A stretch of DNA of 64,000 bases, taken from assembly GCA_944990035.1 (NCBI GenBank), contig CALYLX010000133.1:248001-312000 (forward strand), in the 5' to 3' direction. The position numbers and the translations under genes were made by a program. The first letter of the stretch is position 1, and each line of letters starts with the position of its first letter. The notes beneath the pieces were generated by a model, which saw only the letters and a list, made by a program, of their open reading frames with translations, made no database searches and was not told the origin of the DNA. Shown in pieces: positions 22,146-33,882 of this stretch. Source of the DNA: Clitopilus passeckerianus. Lineage: Eukaryota; Basidiomycota; Agaricomycetes; Agaricales; Entolomataceae.

Positions 22146-23776
22146 ATGTTCCCGAAAGCCTCTCTCCTCGCTCTCTCCTTCCTCGCTGCTGCCACCTACG
22201 CACAGCAAGTTGGCACTCAGCAAGCGGAGTCCCACCCCACTCTCAGCTGGCAGAAGTGCACCACGGGCGGCGGATGCACTTCCGGCGGCTCTGGTTCCGT
22301 CGTCCTCGACGCTAACTGGCGCTGGCTCCACACCACTGAGGGTTACACCAACTGTTACACCGGTAACGAATGGGACTCTTCTCTCTGCCCCGACAACGAT
22401 ACTTGTGCAAAGAACTGTGCTCTCGACGGCGCAGATTACTCTGGCACCTACGGTATCACCACCTCCGGCAATGCCCTCACCCTCAAGTTCGTCACCAACG
22501 GCCAACAGAAGAACATCGGGTCTCGTGTCTACCTCATGGCCAGCGACAGCAAATACGAGCTTTTCAAGCCCCTCGGCCAGGAGTTCACCTTCGACGTCGA
22601 CGTCTCCCAACTCCCCTGTGGTCTCAACGGCGCTCTCTACTTCTCCGAGATGGATGCTGATGGTGGTGTTAGCAAGTACCCCAACAACAAGGCTGGTGCC
22701 AAGTACGGAACTGGTTACTGCGACTCCCAATGCCCAAGAGATCTCAAGTTCATTGCTGGAACTGTAAGTGTCGCCTTTTTCCATATACTTCGCGACAGTT
22801 TCTAATGAAACACTCAGGCCAATGTTGAAGGCTGGGAACCATCCGACAACGATTCCAACGCGGGAACCGGTGGCGCTGGTGCCTGCTGTAACGAGATGGA
22901 TATCTGGGAGGCCAACTCCATCTCCTCTGCCTACACCCCTCACCCCTGTACCGCTACCGGTCTCAACAAGTGTACTGGCACCGCTTGCGGTGGTCCCGAC
23001 AACCGTTACGGCTCCATCTGCGATCCCGATGGTTGCGACTTCAACTCCTTCCGTATGGGTGACAAGTCCTTCTACGGCAAGGGCCTCACTGTCGACACCT
23101 CCAAGAAGTTCACCGTTGTCACCCAGTTCATCACCGACAGTGGCTCTACCTCCGGCACTCTCTCCGAGATCCGCCGCCTCTACGTTCAAGACGGCAAGGT
23201 CATCCAGAATTCCAAGGTCAACGTTCCTGGAATGGACGCATACGACTCCATCACCTCCGACTTTTGTGACGCTCAGAAGTCTGCTTTCGGTGACACCACT
23301 TCCTTCCAGGACAAGGGTGGCATGGCTGGCATGAGCAAGGGTCTTGCCAACGGAATGGTCCTCGTCCTCTCCATCTGGGACGACCATTACGCGAACATGC
23401 TCTGGCTCGACTCCAACTACCCCACCGACGCCGACGCATCCAAGCCCGGTATCGCTCGTGGTACCTGCTCCACCGACTCTGGCAAGCCCGAGGACGTCGA
23501 GTCCTCGGCTGCCAACTCTCAAGTCATCTACTCCAACATCAAGTTCGGTGATATTGACTCTACCTACGCCGCTGCCAAGGAGACCCGCAGCGAGGGTGTT
23601 CCCCAAGCCAAGTACGCTCAATGGTAAGTCATCACTAATTTTACTCGCGACGTCTCGCATTTTGACTGATGCATCAATTCCATCCTAGCGGTGGCCAGAG
23701 CTTTACTGAGACTGTTGCCTGTGCTGAAGGCACCACCTGCACCAAGTTGAGCGACGAGTACAGCGCATGTCTCTAA
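22146..23776 (+). CDS. cel7: GH7 cellobiohydrolase 1 with short degenerate CBM1-like tail
   Basis: A secreted reducing-end cellobiohydrolase acting processively on crystalline cellulose. Exons 22146-22763, 22818-23623 and 23689-23776 give 503 residues. The signal peptide is [19 protein letters not shown], with mature start QQVGTQ. GH7 hallmarks are [30 protein letters not shown], and the catalytic block EMDIWEANS (nucleophile Glu, Asp, acid/base Glu) near 22890-22920. The last exon continues the second at QC and encodes a four-Cys CBM1-like module ([15 protein letters not shown]...CL) with little linker; only about 15 non-repetitive residues separate it from the core. In canonical CBM1 the binding face has three aromatics; here one is Phe and the Tyr-Tyr pair is Glu-Tyr, so binding may be weak. 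It shares long identical stretches with gene 2. Confidence 0.95.
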
Positions 23777-24924
23777 GCACCACGGAGGTGATGTCCTAGA
23801 AACATATACCTTTCTCGCTTTCACAAAATCCCTTGTACATCATCATCCGATACCCGTCGCAGGCATAGTTTGATACTTACTTGCCTTTGTATTCCCAAAT
23901 CTCAACTGTACAGTGCAATATCATTATGATTTTCCTTCTTCTCTGCACGGATCTAAGTCTCGACAGCCTGGGGTAAGCCCCGCATTTACGCAAGCCTCCA
24001 GATGGCGGAGAACTTCCCCATTTCCGTAGAACAGGACTAATTCGAGCACTCTGGAGATATAGCTGAAAAAGCTCGGGAAGGATCTATATCTGCCGTTTCG
24101 ATTGGATTTCTGGATACGGCAGCTCACTGGTGACTTGATCCGTTTGGGCGCAAGGCATTTTAGAACGAAGTGCGAGCTCTCGCGGTGGGGAGGAGGGATA
24201 TCTGGGGAATGAAAGTCTGGCAAAGAACTACTGGTGTGGTGCTCCTTCTTTCGATAATGGCTTCAGTCCAGCTACCTTTTCTCAAACTATAGGGCGAAGG
24301 GACCGGCGGAGAAGTCAAGATCCATTGAATTCAATATGGGTTCTCATGCTGGTGACCAAACTAAATTGAGAAGCAGACCGGGTGACCTCTGCGAGTGTTC
24401 GGCGCGTTGTTTGGTCTGATGGCCGCAGCCAAATAAATGCCATTTTTGGTATGATCCCCGACAAACATCTGCTTCCTGCATCTGCTCAACGGCATACTCA
24501 GTCCCATTGCACGGCCCGCTCGACACATATGGTGGGTACTGTGCTGCAGCTATGTCAGTCACTTAGGGATTAACGGGTCTCTAACTCCGTCTCAATACAG
24601 ATTCTCAACGTCAATAGCTTCTCCTGCTTGGACAAAGGTCTATATGAACGAAACGGCATTAGACTTCACGAAGTTTCGTCACCAGACGACCGAATTCCAA
24701 CCGCAGGTAGACGGCCACCCTGGCGTACAATACACTCGGCGAAACGCTTAAATTGTGCAGCCATACGGACACTTTTCGGATAGTTGAAGCCTGATGATTT
24801 CAGAGCAACAACGAGACCTGTCTGCCTTTACTGCCCAAAATAGTATCGCTTTCATGCACTCAAGACCAGGCATGATATCACTGCTCGAGGTGCCTAGCAG
24901 ATCGCTAATGAACCCTGCCCGGTA
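23777..24924. other. Intergenic region between GH7 genes 1 and 2
   Basis: Holds the 3' end of gene 1 and the upstream region of gene 2. A CCCCGC word near 23976 fits a CreA/Cre1 site. No gene recognised. Confidence 0.4.
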
Positions 24925-24950
24925 ATTATCCGTTCTATATGGTATAAAAG
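24925..24950 (+). promoter_or_regulatory. Core promoter of GH7 gene 2 (ATTATCC + TATA box)
   Basis: ATTATCC at 24925-24931, 11 bases, TATAAAAG at 24943-24950, 80 bases before the ATG. Confidence 0.7.
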
Positions 24951-25022
24951 TCGTTCTGAAACTCTCCAATTCTACAGTTCTCTTCGAGCTAAAACTCCTA
25001 GGTTCAAACACACTCTTGAGCC

Positions 25023-26672
25023 ATGTTCCCAAAAGCCTCTCTCCTCGCTCTCTCCTTCCTCGCTGCAGCATCCTATGCTCAGCAGGTTGGTACTCAAACT
25101 TCGGAAACCCACCCGTCTCTGAGCTGGTCCAAGTGCACGGCGAGTGGATGCAGTCAAGCCGCTGGTAGCATCACCATCGACGCCAACTGGCGCTGGCTTC
25201 ATACCACTTCCGGCTACACCAACTGTTACACTGGTAACACCTGGGACGCCTCTCTCTGCCCCGATAACGATACTTGTGCAAAGAACTGTGCTCTCGACGG
25301 CGCAGATTACTCTGGCACCTACGGTATCACCACCTCCGGCAATGCCCTCACCCTCAAGTTCGTCACCAACGGCCAACAGAAGAACATCGGGTCTCGTGTC
25401 TACCTCATGGCCAGCGACAGCAAATACGAGCTTTTCAAGCCCCTCGGCCAGGAGTTCACCTTCGACGTCGACGTCTCCCAACTCCCCTGTGGTCTCAACG
25501 GCGCTCTCTACTTCTCCGAGATGGATGCCGATGGTGGTGTTGGCAAGTACCCCAACAACAAGGCTGGTGCCAAGTACGGAACTGGTTACTGCGACTCCCA
25601 ATGCCCAAGAGATCTCAAGTTCATTGCTGGAACTGTAAGTGTCGCCTTTTTCCATATACTTCGCGACAGTTTTTAATGAAACACTCAGGCCAATGTTGAG
25701 GGCTGGGAACCATCCGACAACGATTCCAACGCGGGAACCGGTGGCGCTGGTGCCTGCTGTAACGAGATGGATATCTGGGAGGCCAATTCCATCTCTTCTG
25801 CCTACACCCCTCACCCCTGTACCGCTACCGGTCTCAACAAGTGTACTGGCACCGCTTGTGGTGGTCCCGACAACCGTTACGGCTCCATCTGCGATCCCGA
25901 TGGTTGCGACTTCAACTCCTTCCGTATGGGTGACAAGTCCTTCTACGGCAAGGGCCTCACTGTCGACACCTCCAAGAAGTTCACCGTTGTCACCCAGTTC
26001 ATCACCGACAGTGGCTCCGCCTCTGGCACTCTCTCCGAGATCCGCCGCCTCTACGTTCAAGACGGCAAGGTCATCCAGAATTCCAAGGTCAATGTTCCTG
26101 GAATGGACGCATACGACTCCATCACCTCCGACTTTTGTGACGCTCAGAAGTCTGCTTTCGGCGATACCACTTCCTTCCAGGACAAGGGTGGCATGGCTGG
26201 CATGAGCAAGGCTCTCGCCAACGGAATGGTTCTCGTCCTCTCCGTCTGGGACGACCATTACGCGAACATGCTCTGGCTCGACTCCAACTACCCCACCGAC
26301 GCCGACGCATCCAAGCCCGGTATCGCTCGTGGTACCTGCTCCACCGACTCTGGCAAGCCCGAGGACGTCGAGTCCTCGGCTGCCAACTCCCAGGTCATCT
26401 ACTCCAACATCAGGCTCGGTGACATTGGAACGACCTACACCGGCGGCTCCACCACCAGCAACCCCGGAGGAGGAACCACCACTACCTCTGCACCTACAGG
26501 CGGCCAGACTCAAGTCAAGTACGGTCAATGGTAAGCCTCCCTTTGATTTGATTTGGTTGACTCGTTCTTAAAATTCCCCCACAGCGGTGGCCAAGGCTGG
26601 ACTGGACCCACCGTTTGCGCTTCTGGCACCACTTGCCAGGTCCTCAACCCCTTCTACAGCCAATGTCTCTAA
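25023..26672 (+). CDS. cel7: GH7 cellobiohydrolase 2 with linker and canonical CBM1
   Basis: Exons 25023-25634, 25689-26530 and 26585-26672 give 513 residues. The signal peptide ([19 protein letters not shown]) and core match gene 1: [35 protein letters not shown], and [15 protein letters not shown] around the substrate tunnel. It differs from its neighbours at the end: a Gly/Thr/Ser/Pro linker ([20 protein letters not shown]) leads to a textbook CBM1 ([20 protein letters not shown], then [12 protein letters not shown]) with Trp, Phe and Tyr on the cellulose-binding face and four cysteines. This is therefore the member best suited to crystalline cellulose. From 25266 to 25528, and on through intron 1, it is almost identical to gene 1, while the first 240 bases of coding sequence and intron 2 differ clearly. 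Confidence 0.96.
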
Positions 26673-28546
26673 ACGATCTCGACTGAGACGCATGGATAGC
26701 TGTACGGCGTGGTTGAAGTTGTACACTACAAGGCCGCATTGATATTCTTATTCGCATTTTTGTATCATTTATCTGCTGGGCAAATATACCGAATTTCCTC
26801 TCCTTTTCCTCTGTTATCATATTTTCCGCCTCTGCCCCGCCATATTTCCTCACAAAAGCCCGAAGAATGAAGGTTCCTACCTCATATGTCGTGAGCTGAC
26901 TAACTTTATCGTTTCGCAACTCTCGCTGACGATTCATAATGTGGCGCAGACCACCTCAATCACTTGGCACCAAGCTATTAGGATCGGCACCGACCTAAGC
27001 TTGGGGCTAAGCTATTCGTCAACAAGCAAACAGCTCCACGACGCTCAGGATACTCTACTCTAATACTGATCGACGCTGCTGTCGCTCCACACCGAACCCA
27101 AACCTGCCCACAAGATGTGTTGGCCGAGACGAAGACATTTCGTGCCGAACATGATCGACGATTGAGGTCGTTCCGCACGGGCTTGAGGCGTAGGATGAGT
27201 CTGGACGACGAAAGAAAGGAGTCCTTAATGACCTTCTGGTATACGGAGGCTCAGAGCAGTCACATATATACATTATCCGTCCCACGTTAACGCCAGGCAT
27301 GTGCAGAATGGACCAACAACTGGGCATCTCGTATAGCCCAGCACTCGCCCCTTTACATGCGGGTGGCAGGAAGGGATTCAACCAACGCTTAAACGTCGAG
27401 TATCCTTCCCCAGCTCGCTAACCGAAGTGGAGATCGCCAACCCCGCGTGGGACCCCATACTCTGGGGAAATAGCATTTCTCCACCCTCACATGGTGAGAG
27501 CCATCCCTGCGCCCGTTACTACGATTTTGATATTGAAGTTAAACTTCGGAGTAATGGCTCAAATTGACGGGAAAATCGAAGCCATAGGAAAACCCGTGTG
27601 AATGGCAGGAAGGTAGTCATCTGGTCTAGTTTGGTTTCCTTCTATGCTTCAACATCATGGGAAATCTGCCAATTGAACGAGGACCGCCGGCGCGGTTGTG
27701 TTCCGGGTGATATGAATCGGATGTTGCTCAGGACGTAGCGGGCCTCAATGCCCATTGAATACATGAGTGATCGCCCCCGAAACCGCATAACATGCGTCCA
27801 GGAGTGACATGAGTGTTGGGCGAATGACCTGTTTGCGAGTAGGCAGGGGGCAGTAGCAAACACGGTCCCGGCTCATCCGGATGTTACTTTTTACTGACCA
27901 ATAGGACCCATAGAGATATCTCTCAGAGCGTTAGGTTGTCTAATGAATGGCCGTGAAATGTCCTCTAGAATACGAAGTACTTCGAAGCGGGACCGAAGGC
28001 GGCTGGAGGGGAATTGAGGTGGTCAGTTTGGTCTTGCTTGGTTTGATTGCATCAAATTCCAAGTGACAAACAAACAGATCGACTGGCCACCTTGTGCTCA
28101 AACGATTCAATCCAATCGGTTCTTCGCTCAATGTCAGAAGCTCAGGCAACTGTACAATACAGAAGCTCTACGGCCACAATCTAGATCCTATAACGAAGAA
28201 CCGTGTCTACATCTTCCACTCGAACGATACAAACTGGTTGACCGAAATCAAACCGGAGTCGCGGATCGTCCTCTTCCATGTCCTGTACCGGGAAGAATTG
28301 ATATATGTCCGTTCATTGTCATTCATTGGTTCGAATGCAACAAGGCACTGCCAGTATGCTTTCTGCGGGTCCTTCTCGGAGAGTACTAGGACTGCCAGGT
28401 GACCTCCTGATGATTTACTTCTGCTTCTATGTCCACTTCGACTGCGTCGACTCTATCGAGTTCTTCGCCTTAGGACTCATTCGTCGATGTCTTGGCTACC
28501 GCAATGTTGTTGGGTCGACTCTGGAAATTCCAGAGCGACGCCGGAT
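26673..28546. other. Intergenic region between GH7 genes 2 and 3
   Basis: About 1.9 kb with no convincing gene. The open frames near 27055-27381 (minus) and 28063-28402 (plus) show no recognisable domains. The right part is the upstream region of gene 3. Confidence 0.45.
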
Positions 28547-28570
28547 ATTATCCTTGCGCGTTGTATAAAA
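28547..28570 (+). promoter_or_regulatory. Core promoter of GH7 gene 3 (ATTATCC + TATA box)
   Basis: ATTATCC at 28547-28553, 10 bases, TATAAAA at 28564-28570, 66 bases before the ATG. Confidence 0.65.
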
Positions 28571-28629
28571 CGAGGAAAATTGTGAGCCCTGTTCTTCAGT
28601 TCGTCGAAGAACCTCTTCTCAGCCCAATC

Positions 28630-30237
28630 ATGTTTCCGAAATCAGCTTTGTTAACTCTCTCCTTCCTCGCTGCAGCCTACGCCCAGCAAGTCGGTACCTC
28701 GCAGGCCGAAACTCACCCCAAGCTCAGCTGGCAGAAATGTACGAAGGGCGGTAGCTGTACTACCCAAGGCTCTGGCGCCGTTGTACTCGACTCTAACTGG
28801 CGTTGGGTCCACAACGTCGGTGGCTATACCAACTGTTACACCGGTAACACCTGGAATTCCCAGTACTGCACCAGCAACACTGCTTGCGCCTCCAACTGTG
28901 CTCTCGATGGTGCTGACTACTCTGGCACTTACGGCATTACTGCCTCTGGCAATGCCCTCACCCTCAAGTTCGTCACCAACGGCCAACAGAAGAACATTGG
29001 TTCTCGTGTCTACCTCATGGCCAGCGACAGCAAATACGAGCTTTTCAAGCCCCTCAACCAGGAGTTCACCTTCGACGTCGACGTCTCCCAACTCCCCTGT
29101 GGTCTCAACGGCGCTCTCTACTTCTCCGAGATGGATGCTGATGGTGGTGTTAGCAAGTACCCCACCAACAAGGCTGGTGCCAAATACGGAACTGGTTACT
29201 GCGACTCCCAATGCCCAAGAGATCTTAAGTTTATCGCTGGCCAGGTACGATCCTTCTAGAACTTACCAAAACCCAGCTAACATATGTCATAGGCCAACGC
29301 GGAGGGTTGGAAGCCATCTGACAACGACGTCAACGCCGGGACGGGTAACAACGGTGCCTGCTGCAACGAGATGGATATCTGGGAGGCCAACTCCATCTCC
29401 ACCGCCTACACCCCTCACCCTTGTACCGCCACTGGCCTGCAGAAGTGCACCGGGAACGCTTGTGGTGGCCCCGACAACCGCTACGGCTCCATCTGCGATC
29501 CCGATGGTTGCGACTTCAACTCCTTCCGTATGGGTGACAAGTCCTTCTACGGCAAGGGCCTCACTGTCGACACCTCCAAGAAGTTCACCGTTGTTACCCA
29601 ATTCATTACCAACACCGGTACCGCTTCCGGTACACTCTCAGAGATCCGTCGTCTCTACGTTCAGAACGGCAAGGTCATTCAGAACTCCAAGACCAACGTC
29701 TCAGGCATGTCCGCCTATGACTCCATTACCCCCGCCTTCTGTGATGCTCAGAAGAAGGCCTTTGGGGACACCACCTCTTTCCAGAACAAGGGCGGCTTCT
29801 CCGGCATGAGCAAGGGTCTCGCCAACGGAATGGTCCTCGTCCTCTCCATCTGGGACGACCATTACGCCAACATGCTCTGGCTCGACTCCAACTACCCCAC
29901 TGACGCGGACGCATCCAAGCCTGGTATCGCTCGTGGTACCTGCGCGACCAGCTCTGGCAAACCCACCGATGTCGAGAACTCCGCTGCGAACTCGCAAGTC
30001 ATCTACTCCAACATCAAGTTCGGTGACATTGGCTCGACCTACGCTGCTACCAAGGAGGAGGCCAGGAGCGAGAGCATCATGCCCCGCTTTGCTCAATGGT
30101 GAGTCCCTTCCATTTCATACAGGATCAATCAGCTGACCTTTCTCTACAGCGGTGGTGATGCTTACACCGGCCCGACCGCTTGCGAGGCTGGCTCACGCTG
30201 CACCTTCTTGAGCGAGACCTACTCCCAATGCCTGTAA
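28630..30237 (+). CDS. cel7: GH7 cellobiohydrolase 3 with short CBM1-like tail
   Basis: Exons 28630-29244, 29293-30098 and 30150-30237 give 502 residues; intron positions equal those of genes 1 and 2. The signal peptide is [18 protein letters not shown], with mature start QQVGTSQ. The catalytic block [19 protein letters not shown] and all family motifs are present. The C-terminal CBM1-like module ([20 protein letters not shown], then [12 protein letters not shown]) keeps four cysteines and one aromatic in the middle, but the final pair is Thr-Tyr instead of two aromatics, and it is joined by a short charged segment ([13 protein letters not shown]) and no Ser/Thr linker. It is the most diverged of the three, with different intron sequences and many silent changes, yet it shares long identical blocks with gene 1 (for example around 29088-29164). 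Confidence 0.95.
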
Positions 30238-30742
30238 CCCACTTCCCTGAATGATTCTTCCATATTTCGATATATGCATGTATAAATTTTGGGTTTATGA
30301 ATATACCTCGGTTCGCAACTTGAACTTGTGTGGTGTCACTGCCTGGTTTATATACCATCCTGAGAACTACCATCCAAGGCGAATCTGAACAAGATACTAG
30401 GACCCAGTCAAGCGACGGCCATTCTGCAATGGTCAATAGGTGAATAGCCTCCTATAACGGCCCAAACCATGATCGTTTCATCGCATTGATCAACAGTACA
30501 ATAAGCTTCTAACTTATGGCGCGATGATGAACAGAGCCAGGGCCTACAACAGCTTTGATCGACCTGCCAGAAAGTGTAGATAGACCGAGTTTGGGCTGAT
30601 GGATTCAGACAAGCATCTATCGTTAATTCCCCCACGTTGACTCCTACCACAACATCCATACCACTCGCGTGCAAGGCAAAGGCCACTTTTTATTGACTTA
30701 GGCCCAGATAAACTGATCACTTTATTTAAGGTTACTCTCGCA
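30238..30742. other. Intergenic stretch after GH7 gene 3
   Basis: 3' region of the GH7 gene and promoter of the small gene at 30743; nothing else recognised. Confidence 0.4.
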
Positions 30743-31192
30743 ATGTCATCGATCTCTAGGAACAATTACAAAGCTCGGGAGTCAGAGGGAGATAAGCAAG
30801 CATACCCGACGGGAACCTCCGTCGCCGACATAGTGCTCGATTCCAAGAGCAACAGCGCTCTGGTCCGTTCAGTTGAAGGATCAAGCAGTGAGCGGGTGCC
30901 TCAGAGTAGCTCTGCAACCGAGACGAGGAATGACCGTTCCCAACAAGTGCCTTCCCCTGCCACCTCGATCAGCGACCTCGTCCTTAACAACGTCACGTAC
31001 GATGCCATTCTTGCAAGTAGTTCCAAGAGCCTCAGGCTCAATCCCAACGACCAAGGCCCCTCTGATAACCCGGTCGGAGACGATGCACGTACACCACCGA
31101 ACAGCCCTTCCCTCGCTGAACCGCCTCAGGGCTTCAGCTCCTTGCTGGGTGCAAGTGTCCAAGTTATGTCGAGCGATAAAGGCGAACGTTGA
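30743..31192 (+). CDS. Small disordered protein of unknown function
   Basis: One exon of 149 residues, starting at an ATG in a CGCAATGTC context. It is rich in Ser, Asp, Pro and Asn with no hydrophobic core, signal peptide or membrane segment, so probably disordered. It holds two related short repeats: TSVADIVLDSKSNSALV (about residues 24-40) and TSISDLVLNNVTYDAIL (about 72-88), each followed by a Ser-rich stretch; a third, weaker one may be GFSSLLGASVQVM near the end. The amphipathic repeats could be short linear interaction motifs. I do not recognise the gene, and it could be a chance frame, although the repeated motif argues against that. Confidence 0.5.
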   Translation: MSSISRNNYKARESEGDKQAYPTGTSVADIVLDSKSNSALVRSVEGSSSERVPQSSSATETRNDRSQQVPSPATSISDLVLNNVTYDAILASSSKSLRLNPNDQGPSDNPVGDDARTPPNSPSLAEPPQGFSSLLGASVQVMSSDKGER

Positions 31193-31728
31193 AGTTTGAC
31201 GCAATGTAATTTACATGTATTCTAAGTGTGCTATTGTATTGTTAATGTCCTGAGTTATCTCTTAAATATTATTCGCCGGTTAGCAAACCCACACACAATT
31301 CCGCATAAATTGAGTACATTCTCTCTAACTTTGGCAGCGTCGTGATAGAGTACGAAGTTTCTCTGGATGACCCTGCTGATGATGGCATATCGTTGAACGA
31401 AAACTAATCGAGAGCTTCACCATGGAGAGGTCATGCTGACCTCCGAACTTCGAAGTCCTGGGGAAGTACCACGTGGCAATTGGGACTTGATCCGACATTT
31501 TGACATGCCGACGATAAGATGAAATTTCAATCTTCAATCCGAATGTTCCGAGGCAGGGACGCCACCAAGCGCTGGCTTGAGCGCTGAAGCTGGGAGTAAA
31601 ATAGTAAAATACAGAACGTTTATCTACAATTCCAAGCAGAACAAGTGCTATTTATCGATCTATCATCGAACCGAGAAAGTATTTGACGATCTCTCAAGCT
31701 CAAACTACGTGTTTACATTGTATTTACT
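31193..31728. other. AT-rich intergenic stretch
   Basis: No gene or repeat recognised. Confidence 0.4.
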
Positions 31729-32657
31729 TTACAAGCAGAAGGTGATTACGAGGTTCACCTGCCAACATGATTAGAGCTCATGCTGAGGCAGCAACGGAAA
31801 GCACAATCTTACATCATTAACCTGGCAAGCGACCTGGACACCAGTGTCGTCTGGCTTGTAGAATGCAGTATCGCATCCGTAGTGGTCACCTTATGCGACA
31901 GTCAAGATCGTCTCAAAAAGTAATGGAAGTAATAGTAATACTTACAGTCTGCACCTGCACCGTCACAGCCATTATAGTATCTAGTAAAGTGATCAATTGT
32001 TAGTTGCTGTCTTGTGCCATAGCCATCCAAGATAATATTCACCCGAAGCCAGAAGTGACAGAGAAAGCATGCCTACGTTCGAGAAGTCCAATGTTATCAT
32101 TAAATTCGGGGCTTGGGAGAGAGAGAAATACGTACGGCGGGATCAGAGAGATATCCGTGCTGGATCCACCACCCGGAGAAGTCGGGTTTTTGAGGGTGGT
32201 CTCGATAAGAGTACATCCATCCCCATTGAAACCACAGCTACCTATGGGAAGAGTCAATTGACTAAGACCAAATTATCATGCGGGATGATCTGACCTGTTT
32301 GAAGATATCTGGTCCATGAAACGGGTCAGCAAAGATCCCCCAACAAAGGTCAAGCCGCTCACGCGATGGCTCCATTGAGTGGGCCGGAGATGTGATAGTC
32401 CCCACCGGTCGAAAGGACTTTGCCACCTTGAATGAGCGTTGGCTACAACACGAAAGGTTAATTCGCCTCGATTCTTTCGTTCGCCGACGCGAGCGAGCTC
32501 ACAGTTCCACGACCACATCTGGAGATTTAGGTTAGTAAATGCAACAAATTCATTTATATCCGTCTTACCGGTTATCAAAGTGAACGGTATGGCTCTCAGC
32601 AGAGACACTGATTACGGCAGTCAAGAGAGAAGCAAGAGCGAAAGCGAAAGCACGCAT
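31729..32657 (-). CDS. Secreted 'glycopeptide'-type small Cys protein A
   Basis: The start at 32657 gives the signal peptide MRAFAFALASLLTAVISVSA followed by ESHTVHF and, after an intron, a cysteine segment. Later exons read TLIQGGKVLSTGGDY, SGPLNGAIA, YLQT, CGFNGDGCTLIETTLKNPTS (near 32170-32240), PGGGSSTDISLIPPY, a segment ending TSGFG, YYNGCDGAGAD, CDTAFYKPDDTGVQVACQVN, and a tiny last exon VNLVITFCL-stop at 31729. The layout is the same as the neighbouring gene at 33883, with about seven exons. Proteins of this type are abundant in Agaricomycetes and often annotated as 'glycopeptide'; the Cys-rich secreted fold looks thaumatin-like, but no activity is established. The exact borders of the first two introns are uncertain. 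Confidence 0.65.
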
Positions 32658-33882
32658 GATGAAATGAGCTAGAGTGGAAGGTATTTAGGTTATAGTACTC
32701 AGGCGCTGCTGAGTGTCGAAACATTCCGTGAATGTGACCTTTTTATAGCTGCAAGCAATATCTAATCCCATTCCCGACCTTCGCGATATCGACCCAGAAC
32801 GGTAGCATCTTCGGGAGCCATTCAATGTCAAGAACAGAGATATGACCAGAGTACGTCAGAGCGGCTATCCAATGCCGTTTCTTCTCCAGGAATACACATG
32901 GTCCAAAGTATCAATGATGACTTCTAGTACATCTTCTAAACGGGCAGAAGAAACGACCGGGACAAAGCCAACTATTATTGATGTCGATGGGTGTGGCGGC
33001 GTCCAGGGGATGCATGGATGTGCATCAGTGGCTTATAATTGCTCAGAAAGAACGTTGGAGAAGGTTCATGCTTTCGTCACCATGATGTTAATGTTGAAGG
33101 GCTAAATCCGGCAATGATCGCGAAGTCCGAGCTGGGTGAACCCCGAAAGAATGATCTTTGGCGTAAGCGCAAGTACAGGAGAGTGCGAGTGTCGGAGATG
33201 GGATTAACACAAGTTCACGGCAAGCCTTACTGCCTTCTGATGTCGAGCCCAGAATCAGAGCAAGATAATCAATGAATGACCTGGTGGAGTCTGGAAGCTG
33301 CGACTCGGACGGCGTATCTTTTATGCCAGAACAGAGAACGCCAGCTCGAAGATGCCGGCCCTCGCTTGTATATAGACTATGGCCAGCAGCCTTCAGACAG
33401 CGTGACGTATAGAGTTCAGATCTTCAATATCAATATCAAGTAGATTGACGTACTGCGGAACGACGGATTCTTTCATCAAAATACAAGTTCCATTCTCAAA
33501 GGAGACTATTGTGGAGGAAATGTGCCGAATCCAAATACACCGAACAAGAACGGGATAGGCTCCTCCTCTGCACAGAATCGCGCCGAGGCACCAAGTAAAG
33601 CAGGTGCCGCCAACTGAGCTTCGACCTCTATCGCCTGCTCCGACATTCTCCAATCTCTTTACGCCAAACACGCACATGGTTGAGCACTACCCGATAAGAA
33701 AGAAGTTACTTGCAGACATTCCACAGCTGAAAGTGAAAGGAGTCAAGGAGGAACAAACCGATCATGGTTCTTATTCTTTCCTTCTTAGTTCGCAGGAGCT
33801 TATCAGCAATCGTCGGAAGTGGATTCTCCATCCCAGATCTTCTATCGAATAACATCAAATGTTCTAATCTTAGGCTGCACCT
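32658..33882. other. Intergenic stretch between the two glycopeptide-type genes
   Basis: Contains the promoter of copy A. No gene recognised; short open frames near 32842-33105 and 33604-33852 look like chance. Confidence 0.4.

Noticed and set aside
22125..23660. A 511-codon open frame antisense to GH7 gene 1, rich in Val/Gly/Glu
   Set aside because: It is the reverse frame of a highly biased GH7 coding exon and intron; similar antisense frames appear behind genes 2 and 3, as expected from C/T-rich third positions.
24972..26528. A 518-codon antisense frame behind GH7 gene 2
   Set aside because: Same cause as for gene 1; it also runs through the spliced intron and has no ATG or motif of its own.
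28063..28402. Overlapping frames before GH7 gene 3
   Set aside because: No motif; they overlap in two frames and lie in the upstream region of the GH7 gene.
22210..29809. Ser/Pro/Thr-rich frames on the plus strand inside the GH7 genes
   Set aside because: Out-of-frame shadows of the GH7 coding sequence.
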